This document shows, one piece after another, positions 35,862-44,680 of a stretch of 64,000 nucleotides of DNA. The translations under genes were made by a program, and so were the position numbers. Numbering within the stretch: the stretch's first letter is position 1; each line of letters begins with the position of its first letter. A model generated the notes under the pieces. The model saw only the letters and a list, made by a program, of their open reading frames with translations, ran no database searches and was not told the DNA's origin. This DNA is from UBA4744 sp963707435 (lineage in GTDB: Bacteria; Actinomycetota; Acidimicrobiia; Spongiisociales; UBA4744), in NCBI GenBank assembly GCA_963707435.1, contig CAVPPF010000007.1:548787-612786 (forward strand), in the 5' to 3' direction.

Positions 35862-36967
35862 GGCAGCACCTCGATGATCTGTTCGGGGGTGATGAGCTTG
35901 CCATCTACCCGGTTGACACCGACCACCGTGCGTCCGGCGGCCACCCGTTCGATCTCCCGACGGTACTGGCCCAGATTGAGTTCCGGAACGACCACCTTGT
36001 GCATCCCCTCGAGCGCTTCTCCGATGGCCCGTTCCGGGACCGGCCAGAGGCTCTGCACGACGAGGAGCGATACCCGCCCACCGTCCTCCCGGTATCGACG
36101 GACGGCCGCCCGGGCTGCGCCGGCCGTTACCCCGTAGGCGAGGATCACCGTCGAGGCTCCCTCCTGATGGTCCGGGGTGACCGTTTCGATCTCATCGACG
36201 TGATCCTCGATCTTGGCGGCCAGGTGAGCGTTCAAAGCTCCCACGGTGGCCGGGTTCTTGGTGATGACGGCATCTTCGGTGTGGGACGATCCGGTGAAGC
36301 GCATGATTTCGTCGCCGTACCGGCCGATCGGAGGCACTCCGCCCGGTGGCAGGTAGCGGTAGTGCGGCCCTTCGTCGCCCCGCCGGAGATCACGGGGTCG
36401 TACGGTTTGAACGGTGAGGTCGGCGGGATCGACGGTTCGCATCGTGAGGTTCAGGTCCTTGTCGGTCACCAGGAACACGGGGCAGCGGAACCGTTCGGCG
36501 AGATCGAACGCCCGCATGGTCAGCGTGTAGCACTCCTCGACGTTCGATGGTGCCAGGGCGATGATGGGATATCCCCCGGCCGTGCCCCACCGCACGAACT
36601 GGACATCTCCCTGCCCGACGGTAGTTGCCCCGCCGGTGGCCGGCCCCAACCGCTGCACATCGACGATCACCAGCGGGACCTCGCCGATGATGGCGAGGCC
36701 GATGTTCTCGCTGTAGAGGCTGATCCCCGGTCCGCTGGTGGCGGTGAGCGTGCGAGCCCCGCCGAGCGTTGCGCCGATGCACATGCCGATCGAAGCGATC
36801 TCGTCCTCACCCTGGATGGCGATCCCGCCCCGGGCCGGCAGTTCGGCCATCATCATCTGCAGGATCGGTGAGGCGGGCGTGATGGGATAGCCGGCGAAGA
36901 AGTCGCATCCTGCATCGAGCGCGCCGCGAACGATGGCCGTCGACCCGTCAATGAATTCGTGTGCCAT
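35858..36967 (-). CDS. 2-oxoacid:ferredoxin oxidoreductase alpha subunit
   Basis: 369 residues. FAGYPITPASPILQMMM, IQGEDEIASIGMCIGA and GARTLTATSGPGISLYSENIG are the alpha-domain hallmarks; a C-terminal transketolase-like domain (STVILAYGVTAGAARAAVR) ends the protein. In Mycobacterium KorA is a gamma-alpha fusion of about 650 residues; here alpha lacks gamma. The start at 36967 has GGAG 6 bases upstream. Substrate is most likely 2-oxoglutarate, but pyruvate cannot be excluded. Confidence 0.87.
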   Translation of the reverse strand: MAHEFIDGSTAIVRGALDAGCDFFAGYPITPASPILQMMMAELPARGGIAIQGEDEIASIGMCIGATLGGARTLTATSGPGISLYSENIGLAIIGEVPLVIVDVQRLGPATGGATTVGQGDVQFVRWGTAGGYPIIALAPSNVEECYTLTMRAFDLAERFRCPVFLVTDKDLNLTMRTVDPADLTVQTVRPRDLRRGDEGPHYRYLPPGGVPPIGRYGDEIMRFTGSSHTEDAVITKNPATVGALNAHLAAKIEDHVDEIETVTPDHQEGASTVILAYGVTAGAARAAVRRYREDGGRVSLLVVQSLWPVPERAIGEALEGMHKVVVPELNLGQYRREIERVAAGRTVVGVNRVDGKLITPEQIIEVLP

Positions 36968-37033
36968 GGCGCGCTCCAACGATGGTCGCGGCCATTGTCC
37001 TCTCGATGGGAGGCGGACGCGTAGAGTCCTTGG

Positions 37034-37630
37034 TCACGTTGCTCGGGACCCGTTCGAGCCCTGCTCCTCCTCGGCCAGTCGGATCACGGATGCCTGATCC
37101 GGAAACTTCCCGACGCCGCCTGCAAAAAACCGCCGCAGATCGTCCATGTCGGCTGTGAGATCGTGACCCGGGCGCAGCGGCGAGCCCAGAGTGACGATCT
37201 TCTTCTCGTAGTTGATCTTCGCCGGAACGATCGGAACTCCGGCCGTCTGGGCGATGTGATAGAACCCGGATTTCCAGTGGTCGGAATGGTGCCGCGTTCC
37301 AGCCGGGGCAATCACCAGAACCAGCGAAGAGGCTGCGGCGAAAGCGGCCGCCATCTGCTCGACCACGCTCTCCCGGACGCCCCGCCGGATGGAGATACCG
37401 CCCAGGCCCCGCATGATTCGACCGAACGGACCCTTGAAGAGGCTCTCTTTGCCCATGAAGGAAGCCTTGACGCCAAAGGAGGCCATCGTGGCGAGCATGT
37501 GGACGAAATCCCAGTTGGAGGTGTGGGGAGCTCCGATGACCACGAGTTTGGGCTCGGGGGGAAGCCGTCCCTCGACTTTCCACCCGGCCAGGCGAACCCA
37601 CCAGAGTGCCAGGCGACGAAGCATGCTCAT
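37034..37630 (-). CDS. PlsC-like lysophospholipid acyltransferase
   Basis: 198 residues. The HX4D catalytic motif (HTSNWD, His36 and Asp41) and GISIRRGVRESVVEQM, with APAGTRHHSDHWKSGFYHIA in place of the EGTR motif, define the family that acylates lysophosphatidic acid or glycolipids at the membrane. A hydrophobic N-terminal helix is present. The start at 37630 is the first ATG before the family begins; an open frame continues upstream inside the Nudix gene. Confidence 0.8.
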   Translation of the reverse strand: MSMLRRLALWWVRLAGWKVEGRLPPEPKLVVIGAPHTSNWDFVHMLATMASFGVKASFMGKESLFKGPFGRIMRGLGGISIRRGVRESVVEQMAAAFAAASSLVLVIAPAGTRHHSDHWKSGFYHIAQTAGVPIVPAKINYEKKIVTLGSPLRPGHDLTADMDDLRRFFAGGVGKFPDQASVIRLAEEEQGSNGSRAT

Positions 37631-37655
37631 CAATTGTCCCACACCGGGGAGTGGA

Positions 37656-38117
37656 TCACGACTCCTCGATGAGTTCGAGGAGACGGTCGAGGAACGCCAC
37701 CTGGGCAGGGTTGAGCTTGCGGCGAGCTTGCTGGAGAGGGAACCATGCGACCCGATCGATTTCGGGAAACTCCTCGGTGCGCCCGGATCGAGGCGGCCAT
37801 TCCATCGAGAAGGTATTAGAGCGCTGGCGGGCGGGATCGACATCGCCCTCGCAAGCCCATCCGTGCACAATCTTGCCTGCCCGCTGGGTCACCGAACCGA
37901 GCGATCGAGGGAGGTCGCAAGGTACCGGGATCCCGATCTCCTCTTGGAACTCGCGCCGGGCAACTTCGAGGTAGTCCTCGCCTTCACCGGCTTCACCTTT
38001 GGGGAGGCTCCAGGCCCCCTCGTCCCGCTTCGCCCAGAACGGTCCGCCCGGATGGGCGAGCAGTACTTCGAGAACACCCGCCTCACGGCGATAGAGAAGG
38101 ATACCTGCGCTGACCAC
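37656..38117 (-). CDS. Nudix hydrolase
   Basis: 153 residues. GILLYRREAGVLEVLLAHPGGPFW and the Nudix box beginning GEAGEGED and continuing through RREFQEEIGI match the diadenosine-polyphosphate / dinucleotide hydrolase group. Substrate unknown. It lies 25 bases upstream of the acyltransferase start and 68 bases downstream of the SnoaL-like gene; a strong hairpin separates it from the latter. Confidence 0.8.
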   Translation of the reverse strand: MVSAGILLYRREAGVLEVLLAHPGGPFWAKRDEGAWSLPKGEAGEGEDYLEVARREFQEEIGIPVPCDLPRSLGSVTQRAGKIVHGWACEGDVDPARQRSNTFSMEWPPRSGRTEEFPEIDRVAWFPLQQARRKLNPAQVAFLDRLLELIEES

Positions 38118-38146
38118 GACCGGACGCTACCGCTTCGTGGAGCGTT

Positions 38147-38180
38147 TGTTGGGTGCGGCTCGTTCGGGCCGCACCCAACA
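38147..38180. terminator. perfect 13-bp inverted repeat, probable terminator
   Basis: Arms TGTTGGGTGCGGC and GCCGCACCCAACA with an 8-base loop. It follows the stop of the minus-strand SnoaL-like gene (38186) and precedes the Nudix gene. There is no T-run, as is usual for actinobacterial I-shaped terminators; an operator is the alternative. Confidence 0.6.
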
Positions 38181-38185
38181 GCCGC

Positions 38186-38698
38186 TTACCGACGCTTCCT
38201 GCGTGCCTTCATCCGCTGCAGCCGGACGACCATCTTGTCCATCAGGCTCCCGGCGGGAGGAAGGGCATCCATCTGCCTCCCCAGGGGGATCATGTCGAAC
38301 ACGATCGTGTGATGCGAGATGAGCCCGTCCCGGAGCTCGTAGAGGCACACGCCCTTGATCTCGATCGGCTGATGTGTCGGGGCATACCCGGGAGGGTCGA
38401 GCTCACCTTTCATGGTGCCGAGCAAGTGCCAGCTCGAGGCGGCATGCGTCCCGTCGAAGGACAGGTAGTACGCCTTGTCCTTTTTGCCAAACGTCATATC
38501 GGGGAATGCCCGGAAGACGTTGCCGAGCGCCTTGCGGATCTCGTCCTTTCCATGCAAGACCCCGGCCGTCGGGTCCTCCCAGACGATGTCTTCGGTGCAT
38601 TTCGCGAGCACCCCATCGATGTCGTGGAGGTTGTATGCCTCGAAGAACCCATCCAGCATCGCACCGATGGCGTGCTTGTCGAGTACGGCGACTGCCAT
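38186..38698 (-). CDS. NTF2/SnoaL-like protein
   Basis: 170 residues. IGAMLDGFFEAYNLHDIDGVLA, EDIVWEDPTAGVLHGKDEIR and FPDMTFGKKDKAYYLSFDGTH are a SnoaL-like cone fold, seen in polyketide cyclases, steroid isomerases and many proteins of unknown function. A C-terminal basic tail follows. GGAGGGGG lies 7 bases before the ATG. No catalytic pattern can be assigned. Confidence 0.75.
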   Translation of the reverse strand: MAVAVLDKHAIGAMLDGFFEAYNLHDIDGVLAKCTEDIVWEDPTAGVLHGKDEIRKALGNVFRAFPDMTFGKKDKAYYLSFDGTHAASSWHLLGTMKGELDPPGYAPTHQPIEIKGVCLYELRDGLISHHTIVFDMIPLGRQMDALPPAGSLMDKMVVRLQRMKARRKRR

Positions 38699-38869
38699 TG
38701 CGTCACCCCCTCCCCGGGCCAGGTTTCCGCTCGCGCGGAGGGCTCCTGGGGTCCACCGTACGCCTCCCGACGCGACGGGTCTAGAGGCCATTTGCCGTAA
38801 TCGGATCGCCGCCCGGCCGGATGCCGACCACGTAGCATGGTTGAAGCCGCCGGCGGAGAGGATTGCATC

Positions 38870-40234
38870 ATGCGACCGGTCTATGCCATCTCGGGGGGCG
38901 TTTCGAAGTTCGCCAAAGCGCATCCGGACAAGACGTTCCAGGCCGTGATCAAGGAGGCTTACGACTACGCGATTTCGGACCTGGGCATCGATCAGCCCAC
39001 CTTCACCGCAGCCGTCGACGGCTCGGTTGCCTCCTACTTCTCCGACCATTTTTCCCGTCAGCTGATGGCGGGCATCATGGCCCAGGACTACCTGGGCCTG
39101 ATTCCCAAGCCGGGTCACCGGGTGGAAGGTGGCGGCGCGACGGGCGGTCTCTGTTTTCAGGAAGCGTGGAAGTCGGTGGCTTCCGGCGACATGGACGTTT
39201 GCGTCGCCTACGGCTTTGAGACGATGAGCCACGTCGAAACCTGGAAGGGGAACGAGTTCATCGCCCTCGCCTCCGACGTTTCGTGGGACTATCCGGTCGG
39301 CGGTTTCTACTCGGGCTACTACGCCATGATGGTCACCCGGCACATGAAGGAATACGGCACGACGGTGGAGCAGATGGCCCACGTCTCAGTCAAGAACCAC
39401 CTCAACGCCTACCACAACCCGTATGCGCAGAAGCGGAACCGGTATTCGATCGAGGACGTCCGGTCTTCCCCGATGGTGGCATGGCCGCTGACCCGGCTCG
39501 ATATCTGCGTGATGTCGGACGGAGCGGCCGCCGTCATCTTCGTTTCCGAGGGGGGCCTGGAACGGCTGGAAAAGGCAGGAGCCTCGATTCCCCGGCCGTT
39601 GGTCAAGGTGGCAGGGATCGGGCGCGGGACCGACGCGATGCGGATGTCCGACCGGCCCCACGTCGATTACGACACGTTCATGCGCGACTATGCGACCGAT
39701 CTCGAGCGAGATTCGGATGACACCCGGGCGTACTACAAAGGCCTCTGGAAGAAGGGCACCCGGTATCCGGGCGTTCATTCCTTCCGGGCGGGGCGGACCG
39801 CCGGGAATCTCGCGTACCGGCGGGCCGGAATCGTCGACCCGCTTGCCGAACTCGATTTCGTCGAGCTGCACGATGCCTACACGTCGAGCGAAATCCAGAC
39901 CTATGAGGATCTGGGATTGTGCCGCTACGGCGAAGGCGGCCCCTTTGCTGCATCAGGGAAAGCGTTCATGCCCGGCATCGACTACGGGCTCGATCTTTCG
40001 GAGGAACCGCTTCTCCCGGTGAACCCATCCGGCGGTCTCATTGCGTGCGGCCACCCCGTCGGAGCCACCGGCCTCATGCAGGGGGTGTTCGCCATCTGGC
40101 AGCTGCAAGGCACCGTGAACCAGCATTTCGGCGACCCGACCTTGCAGGTTCGGGATGCCCGGCAGGGGGCCATCCACTCCCACGCCGGCACCGGCACCTA
40201 CGTCACCGTCACCATTCTGCGGAAGGAGGACTGA
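38870..40234 (+). CDS. thiolase-like protein lacking the nucleophilic Cys
   Basis: 454 residues of the SCP2-thiolase / lipid-transfer type. ISGGVSKFAKAH at the N terminus and NPSGGLIACGHPVGATG near residue 385 (Cys393, His395) are conserved. The usual nucleophile motif (xxC[AS]SG) is GGGATGGLC at 87-95, so the nucleophile Cys is a Gly (residue 89). Such proteins often pair with a DUF35 protein, as the next gene does. It may work in acyl-CoA retro-aldol or condensation chemistry rather than classical thiolysis. GGAGAGG precedes the ATG. Confidence 0.82.
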   Translation: MRPVYAISGGVSKFAKAHPDKTFQAVIKEAYDYAISDLGIDQPTFTAAVDGSVASYFSDHFSRQLMAGIMAQDYLGLIPKPGHRVEGGGATGGLCFQEAWKSVASGDMDVCVAYGFETMSHVETWKGNEFIALASDVSWDYPVGGFYSGYYAMMVTRHMKEYGTTVEQMAHVSVKNHLNAYHNPYAQKRNRYSIEDVRSSPMVAWPLTRLDICVMSDGAAAVIFVSEGGLERLEKAGASIPRPLVKVAGIGRGTDAMRMSDRPHVDYDTFMRDYATDLERDSDDTRAYYKGLWKKGTRYPGVHSFRAGRTAGNLAYRRAGIVDPLAELDFVELHDAYTSSEIQTYEDLGLCRYGEGGPFAASGKAFMPGIDYGLDLSEEPLLPVNPSGGLIACGHPVGATGLMQGVFAIWQLQGTVNQHFGDPTLQVRDARQGAIHSHAGTGTYVTVTILRKED

Positions 40235-40235
40235 C

Positions 40236-40781
40236 ATGGCGAAGCTTCCCGACCGCAAAGAAGAGACCCCCGGCGGGTTTGTCGTCCACGGAGTCCCCTT
40301 CCCCGTCGACTCCGATCCGGACGCGCTGGCGTTTCTCAAGCGCCTGGCACCGATCCAGATCGAGCAGGGGTATTCGATCACCTACCTGCATTCCTACGGC
40401 CAGGACAGTCCCTGGTTCGCAGGCGCATCCAACCGCCGTCTGCTGGCGAGCCAGGATCCCGATTCGGGCTACACCTACGCAACCCCGCGCGGTCACGACA
40501 TGTATTCGGGTGAGGAAACGGAGTGGATCGACATCACCGACCGGCCGGCCCGGATCCATGCTTTCACGGTGTGCCACTTCGGTTCCGAGGAGTTCCTGCC
40601 GGAGACGCCCTACGTCCTGGCCCTGATTGAATACGACGGGGTGGACACGCTGTTTCTCAGCCGGATGATGGGGGTCGATCCCGACGAAGCGTCTCTCGAC
40701 TGGATCGGAATGCAGGTGCAGCCCCGGTTCCTCCGCAACAGCAAGCTGAAACCGACCGACGTCTACTTCGTTCCGGCCTGA
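40236..40781 (+). CDS. DUF35-type OB-fold partner of the thiolase, degenerate zinc site
   Basis: 181 residues. WFAGASNRRLLASQDPDSGYTYATP occupies the place of the DUF35 rubredoxin-like zinc ribbon, where CxxC pairs are expected but absent; the OB-fold follows (WIDITDRPARIHAFTVCHFGS, YVLALIEYDGVDTLFLSRM). DUF35 proteins scaffold thiolase or aldolase complexes such as the ChsH2-Ltp2 pair. It starts one base after the thiolase stop with GGAGGA just before it. Confidence 0.75.
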   Translation: MAKLPDRKEETPGGFVVHGVPFPVDSDPDALAFLKRLAPIQIEQGYSITYLHSYGQDSPWFAGASNRRLLASQDPDSGYTYATPRGHDMYSGEETEWIDITDRPARIHAFTVCHFGSEEFLPETPYVLALIEYDGVDTLFLSRMMGVDPDEASLDWIGMQVQPRFLRNSKLKPTDVYFVPA

Positions 40782-40792
40782 GCGGGATAGCG

Positions 40793-41248
40793 ATGACCGA
40801 CCTAGATCTTCCGGCCGTCCATCGACGATTCGCTGCGGAGTGCTTCAACGGGGTCTGGGACTTGCTCGACAAGGAAGAACGGTCGGAGGAGGATGTGGCC
40901 GAGATGACGCACATGGCGCACGCTTCTCTCTGGCACTGGCGGCAGACCGGGCAGGCAACCGCACAGAATTATGCAGTGGGGGCCTGGCAGCTGTCGCGCG
41001 TCTATGCGGTAGTGAACAACCCGGAGCAAGCCCGCAGATACGGGGAGGAGTCGCTGCGCTTGTGTCGCGACCACCACCTGGATGCTTTCTACCTTGCCTA
41101 CGCCCACGAGGCGCTTGCCCGGGCCGCGGCCGGCGCGGGCGACCAGGCCGAGAAGGAGCACCAGATGGCTGCAGCCGGACAGGTGGCCGCGCGAATCGAA
41201 GCGGATTCCAACCGGGAGGCCCTCCTGCGCGATCTCGCGACGATCTGA
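40793..41248 (+). CDS. TPR-like helical protein
   Basis: 151 residues, nearly all helical, with tetratricopeptide-like repeats: ATAQNYAVGAWQLSRVYAVV, NPEQARRYGEESLRLCRDHH, and AFYLAYAHEALARAAAGAGD. It is likely a protein-protein interaction module. It follows the thiolase/DUF35 pair by 11 bases and may be in the same message. Function unknown. Confidence 0.65.
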   Translation: MTDLDLPAVHRRFAAECFNGVWDLLDKEERSEEDVAEMTHMAHASLWHWRQTGQATAQNYAVGAWQLSRVYAVVNNPEQARRYGEESLRLCRDHHLDAFYLAYAHEALARAAAGAGDQAEKEHQMAAAGQVAARIEADSNREALLRDLATI

Positions 41249-41304
41249 GGCGATCTGAGGCGATTCACGGCACTGCTCACGATCCGGTCTACGCTGCTCG
41301 CACC

Positions 41305-42501
41305 ATGCGTCGTCGCTCACTCGCCTGCCTGACCGCCGGATTGCTGCTGCTGGGAGCCTGCACCGTTACCCGAGCCGACGAGCCGGCCCCAACCTCCACT
41401 ACCGTGCCGATCACGACCACCGCCGCCCCGGCCACCACCTCGACGACCAACCCGGCTCCGACAACTACCACCACCGCCACGACGACGACCACGACCGTGC
41501 CCCTTCCGGAAGCGGCTTCGTTGACGCTGGAGAAGGTGGGAACCATCACCGGGGCACTCTCCCCCAAGTCCATCGTTCATTCCGGCACGGGCTTGTTCTT
41601 CGCCCAGAACATGATGTACCGGCACACCGTGACGGTGTACGACCGGACCCTCCAACTGGTGAAAACCATTCCCGACACCGTCGACTTGACCGAATTCGGA
41701 CTGGAGGGCGAGTACCGGGGAGCGCCGGTCGAAGCGGCATTCACCAGTGACGGAGCCTCTGGCTATGTCTCCAACTACCAGATGTACGGCCCGGGCTTTT
41801 TCCGGCCAGGTGCCGACGGGTGCGGCCTCGCCGGTTGGGACGAGAGCTTCGTCTACCGGATCGATACCGCCACGCTGGAGATCGCTCAGGTCATTCCGGT
41901 CGGAGCAGTACCCAAGTACCTCGCGGTGACACCCGACGACCGTCTTCTGCTGGTGTCGAATTGGTGCAGTTTCGACGTCAGCGTGATCGATGTCGAACGC
42001 GGTGCGGAAGTCGCCAGGGTCGAGGTTGGCAGGCACCCGCGCGGTATCGCCGTCGATCCCGACTCGACCACGGCATACGTGGCCGTGATGGGATCCAGTC
42101 GGATCGCCGTCCTGGACCTTTCAGAACTCTCTCTGGCCTGGCTCGAGGGTGTCGGCTCCAACCCGCGCCATCTGGTCATGGACCCTTCCGGGCGTTTCCT
42201 GTACGCAACGCTGAACGGCGACGGGAGGGTGATCAAGATCGACCTGGAAACCGGCGAGGTCGCCGCCCGGGTGGCCACCGGCAGCGCCCCGCGCAGCATG
42301 GCAATCTCCGGCGACGGAACGGCCCTCTATGTCGTCAACTACAACTCGGACACGATGGCCAAAGTGGCCACCGGAGACATGCGGGTTCTCCAGACGCTGC
42401 CGGTTGCGCACCATCCGATCGGCATCACCTTCGACGATGCCACCCGCCGGGTCTGGGTATCCAGCTATTCGGGTGTGATCACCGTCTTCGACGAGCGGTG
42501 A
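41305..42501 (+). CDS. lipoprotein with YncE-like beta-propeller
   Basis: 398 residues. Lipobox LLGAC (Cys19), a Thr-rich linker of about 45 residues, then repeated blades with the YNCE/lactonase pattern: PRGIAVDPDSTTAYV, NPRHLVMDPSGRFLYATL, APRSMAISGDGTALYVVNY and HPIGITFDDATRRVWVSS. It is surface-anchored; ligand unknown. Confidence 0.82.
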   Translation: MRRRSLACLTAGLLLLGACTVTRADEPAPTSTTVPITTTAAPATTSTTNPAPTTTTTATTTTTTVPLPEAASLTLEKVGTITGALSPKSIVHSGTGLFFAQNMMYRHTVTVYDRTLQLVKTIPDTVDLTEFGLEGEYRGAPVEAAFTSDGASGYVSNYQMYGPGFFRPGADGCGLAGWDESFVYRIDTATLEIAQVIPVGAVPKYLAVTPDDRLLLVSNWCSFDVSVIDVERGAEVARVEVGRHPRGIAVDPDSTTAYVAVMGSSRIAVLDLSELSLAWLEGVGSNPRHLVMDPSGRFLYATLNGDGRVIKIDLETGEVAARVATGSAPRSMAISGDGTALYVVNYNSDTMAKVATGDMRVLQTLPVAHHPIGITFDDATRRVWVSSYSGVITVFDER

Positions 42502-42689
42502 GCGATCGGGCGATTGTTCGGTTCACCGGACCGTCCAGAGCGTGGAACTCGAGCCAGCTGGATGTCTCCTCACTTCCTCGCTTCTAATGTCTGAGTGCCG
42601 ATCGATTGCTCGAAGAGTCGGCATGGGGTTGATGTCGCGAATCTGTTCGCGTCGGCTCGAAGGCCGACGGGTCGACAAAGGAGCTACTC

Positions 42690-43118
42690 ATGAACCGTGA
42701 TTGGGCTATTCACCTGGCAGGTCGAATCTGGAGCAGTCACCCCGCAGTCCGAAGCGATGAGCAACTCACCCTCGGCGAACGGGCCGCCGACCGGCTCCGA
42801 AACGGGATGGGGTCGTGGGCTTTTGTGCTGGCTGCCCTGCTTTTCCTGGCGGTCTGGATGGGCTTCAACAGGGGCACGGGGTTTGATCCATATCCCTTCA
42901 TCCTGCTCAACCTGGTGCTGTCCTGTATTGCCGCATTGCAGGGCGCCGTGCTGTTGATCGCCGCGCGCCGCGCCGACCAGATCTCGGCCGAACTGGCCGT
43001 TCACGACTACAACACCAACAAAGAAGCGCTGGAGATCATCCACAGGCTCGAGGAGATTGCCACGGACATTCAACGACGGGTTTCCACGGATGACTCGACG
43101 CCCAATCCGCCGGCCTGA
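42690..43118 (+). CDS. DUF1003 membrane protein
   Basis: 142 residues. LGERAADRLRNGMGSWAFV, then two membrane helices (VLAALLFLAVWMGF and FILLNLVLSCIAALQGAVLLIA) joined by FDPYPF, and a coiled C-terminal helix, are the DUF1003 signature. Role unknown; other members are tied to metal or pH stress. AAGGAG 7 bases before ATG. TGATG overlap with the next gene. Confidence 0.85.
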   Translation: MNRDWAIHLAGRIWSSHPAVRSDEQLTLGERAADRLRNGMGSWAFVLAALLFLAVWMGFNRGTGFDPYPFILLNLVLSCIAALQGAVLLIAARRADQISAELAVHDYNTNKEALEIIHRLEEIATDIQRRVSTDDSTPNPPA

Positions 43119-43564
43119 TGGCTGGCCTGGTTAGCATTCCCGGGGTGTCCACACCTCTCCGCCGCCCCCGGCGCGCCACCGTGTCTGCTCTTGTGACGCT
43201 GATCGTGCTTCTGGCGTCGTCGTGTAGCGAGGCTCGGCCGTCCGTGGCGGAATGGCAGCCTGTCTGGGATCGCATCACGGCTGCCCTTCCGGGAGAGGAG
43301 GCGGTCGGAATCGCCGACCCACCAACCGCCGCCTGCACCGAGACCCTCGCTTTTCTCCGGGCCAACCGGGCCGATCTGTTCCCGACACCCGACCTGGCGA
43401 TCGACGACGCCGTCACGCAATGGGTTGAGATCGCCGAAGAGGCCTTCTTCGAATGCCCGCCGCGCAGTGGCCAGATCGGGAGCTTTGCAGAGGCCTACGC
43501 CGAGCTCGATCGCCTGCAGGCGGAGATCGAGTTGGTCCTGGACATGGATCAGCGTTCGCCGTGA
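43118..43564 (+). CDS. small secreted lipoprotein, unknown
   Basis: 148 residues from 43118, or 139 from a GTG at 43145. A basic N terminus, a hydrophobic stretch (VSALVTLIVLLASSC) with lipobox LASSC, then a mostly helical domain with two further cysteines (TAACTETL and FFECPP). Its start overlaps the DUF1003 stop and its stop overlaps corA (GTGA), so the three form an operon. Confidence 0.7.
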   Translation: MAGLVSIPGVSTPLRRPRRATVSALVTLIVLLASSCSEARPSVAEWQPVWDRITAALPGEEAVGIADPPTAACTETLAFLRANRADLFPTPDLAIDDAVTQWVEIAEEAFFECPPRSGQIGSFAEAYAELDRLQAEIELVLDMDQRSP

Positions 43565-44532
43565 TCATCGACTGCGCCGTCTACGACAACGGGGTCCGGC
43601 GTCCCGGCCACCAGCCGATTGCCGGCGCCCTCGCTGCCGCCGACCATCCAGACGCGTTCGTCTGGATCGGCCTCTTCGAGCCAACCGCCGAGGAGTTTGC
43701 AGCGGTCCGGGACGAGTTCGATCTTCACGAACTGGCCGTCGAGGATGCCATGAAGGCGCATCAGCGACCCAAGCTGGAGATCTACGACGAGACCGTTTTC
43801 GTGGTGCTGAAGAGTGCTCGCTACAAGGACCTCGAAGAGGAGATCGAATTCGGTGAGATCCTCCTCTTTGTCGGCGAGAACTTCGCGGTGGTCGTACGCC
43901 ACGGTAAGGCCTCCGGCCTAGTAGAAGCACGGCGAAGTCTGGAGCGCCTCCCGGAGTTGCTGAAGATGGGACCGAGCGCCGTGCTCCACCGGGTGATGGA
44001 CCGGGTCGTGGACGACTACGTTCCGGTTGTCGACGGCCTGGGCAAAGACATCCAGGAGGTCGAAAAGGAGGTGTTCTCCTCCGAGTGGGCCAATCCGGTC
44101 GAGCGGATCTACTTCCTCAAGCGTGAGGTTCTCGAGTTCCAGCAGGCGGTGACGTCACTGGCGGATCCCCTCAATCGCCTGGGCCGGGGATTCTTCGACG
44201 TCATCCCCGAGGACATGAAGGAGTACTTCCGCGACATCTACGACCACGTCCTGCGCCTGTCGGACCAGGTGGCCGCCTACCGGGATCTCCTGACCAGCGT
44301 CCTGGAGGCGAACCTCACCCAGGTCAGCGTCCGCCAGAACGAAGACATGCGCAAGATCTCGGCCTGGGTGGCGGTGGCGGTCGTGCCCACCCTCATCGCC
44401 GGGATCTTCGGCATGAACTTCCAGAGAATGCCGGGCATCGACGCCGGATGGGGCTTCCCGGTCGTGGTCGGCATCATGGTCGTGGTGGCGGGAACCCTCT
44501 ACGGGCTCTTCCGTCGCAGCGGCTGGTTGTAG
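43561..44532 (+). CDS. corA: CorA family divalent cation transporter
   Basis: 323 residues. A large N-terminal cytoplasmic domain (VWIGLFEPTAEEFAAV, HELAVEDAMKAHQRPKLE), a long helix, and two membrane helices with the pore motif GMNF (IAGIFGMNFQRMPG) near the C terminus. A Mg2+ (or Co2+) channel of the plasma membrane. GTG start overlaps the lipoprotein stop by 4 bases. Confidence 0.9.
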   Translation: MIIDCAVYDNGVRRPGHQPIAGALAAADHPDAFVWIGLFEPTAEEFAAVRDEFDLHELAVEDAMKAHQRPKLEIYDETVFVVLKSARYKDLEEEIEFGEILLFVGENFAVVVRHGKASGLVEARRSLERLPELLKMGPSAVLHRVMDRVVDDYVPVVDGLGKDIQEVEKEVFSSEWANPVERIYFLKREVLEFQQAVTSLADPLNRLGRGFFDVIPEDMKEYFRDIYDHVLRLSDQVAAYRDLLTSVLEANLTQVSVRQNEDMRKISAWVAVAVVPTLIAGIFGMNFQRMPGIDAGWGFPVVVGIMVVVAGTLYGLFRRSGWL

Positions 44533-44630
44533 GGCCACCAGCCACGAGCGGCGGAACCCACGGCGCCTCTCTTCCCGGGACCTACCGCTCCTCTCACATC
44601 GCGATACGGGACACTACCGTTGTGCTCCCG

Positions 44631-44663
44631 GACAGGAGTGTTGCGTAGCGCAACACTCCTGTC
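44631..44663. promoter_or_regulatory. perfect 15-bp inverted repeat, probable TetR operator
   Basis: GACAGGAGTGTTGCG, three central bases TAG, then the exact reverse complement. It ends 5 bases before a TAGAAT -10 box and 17 bases before the TetR start, so it covers the expected -35 region. That placement favours an autoregulatory operator over a terminator, though the hairpin could also end the corA message. Confidence 0.75.
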
Positions 44664-44668
44664 TCGTT

Positions 44669-44674
44669 TAGAAT
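44669..44674 (+). promoter_or_regulatory. -10 element of a leaderless TetR promoter
   Basis: TAGAAT with 6 bases to the ATG at 44681, so transcription would start at or next to the A of the start codon. No ribosome-binding site is present, which fits a leaderless message, common in actinobacteria. Confidence 0.65.
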
Positions 44675-44680
44675 GGCGGC

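Noticed and set aside
41249..41300. Direct repeat GCGATCTGAG after the TPR-like gene
   Set aside because: Only two 10-base copies at a stop codon; no structure or function suggested.
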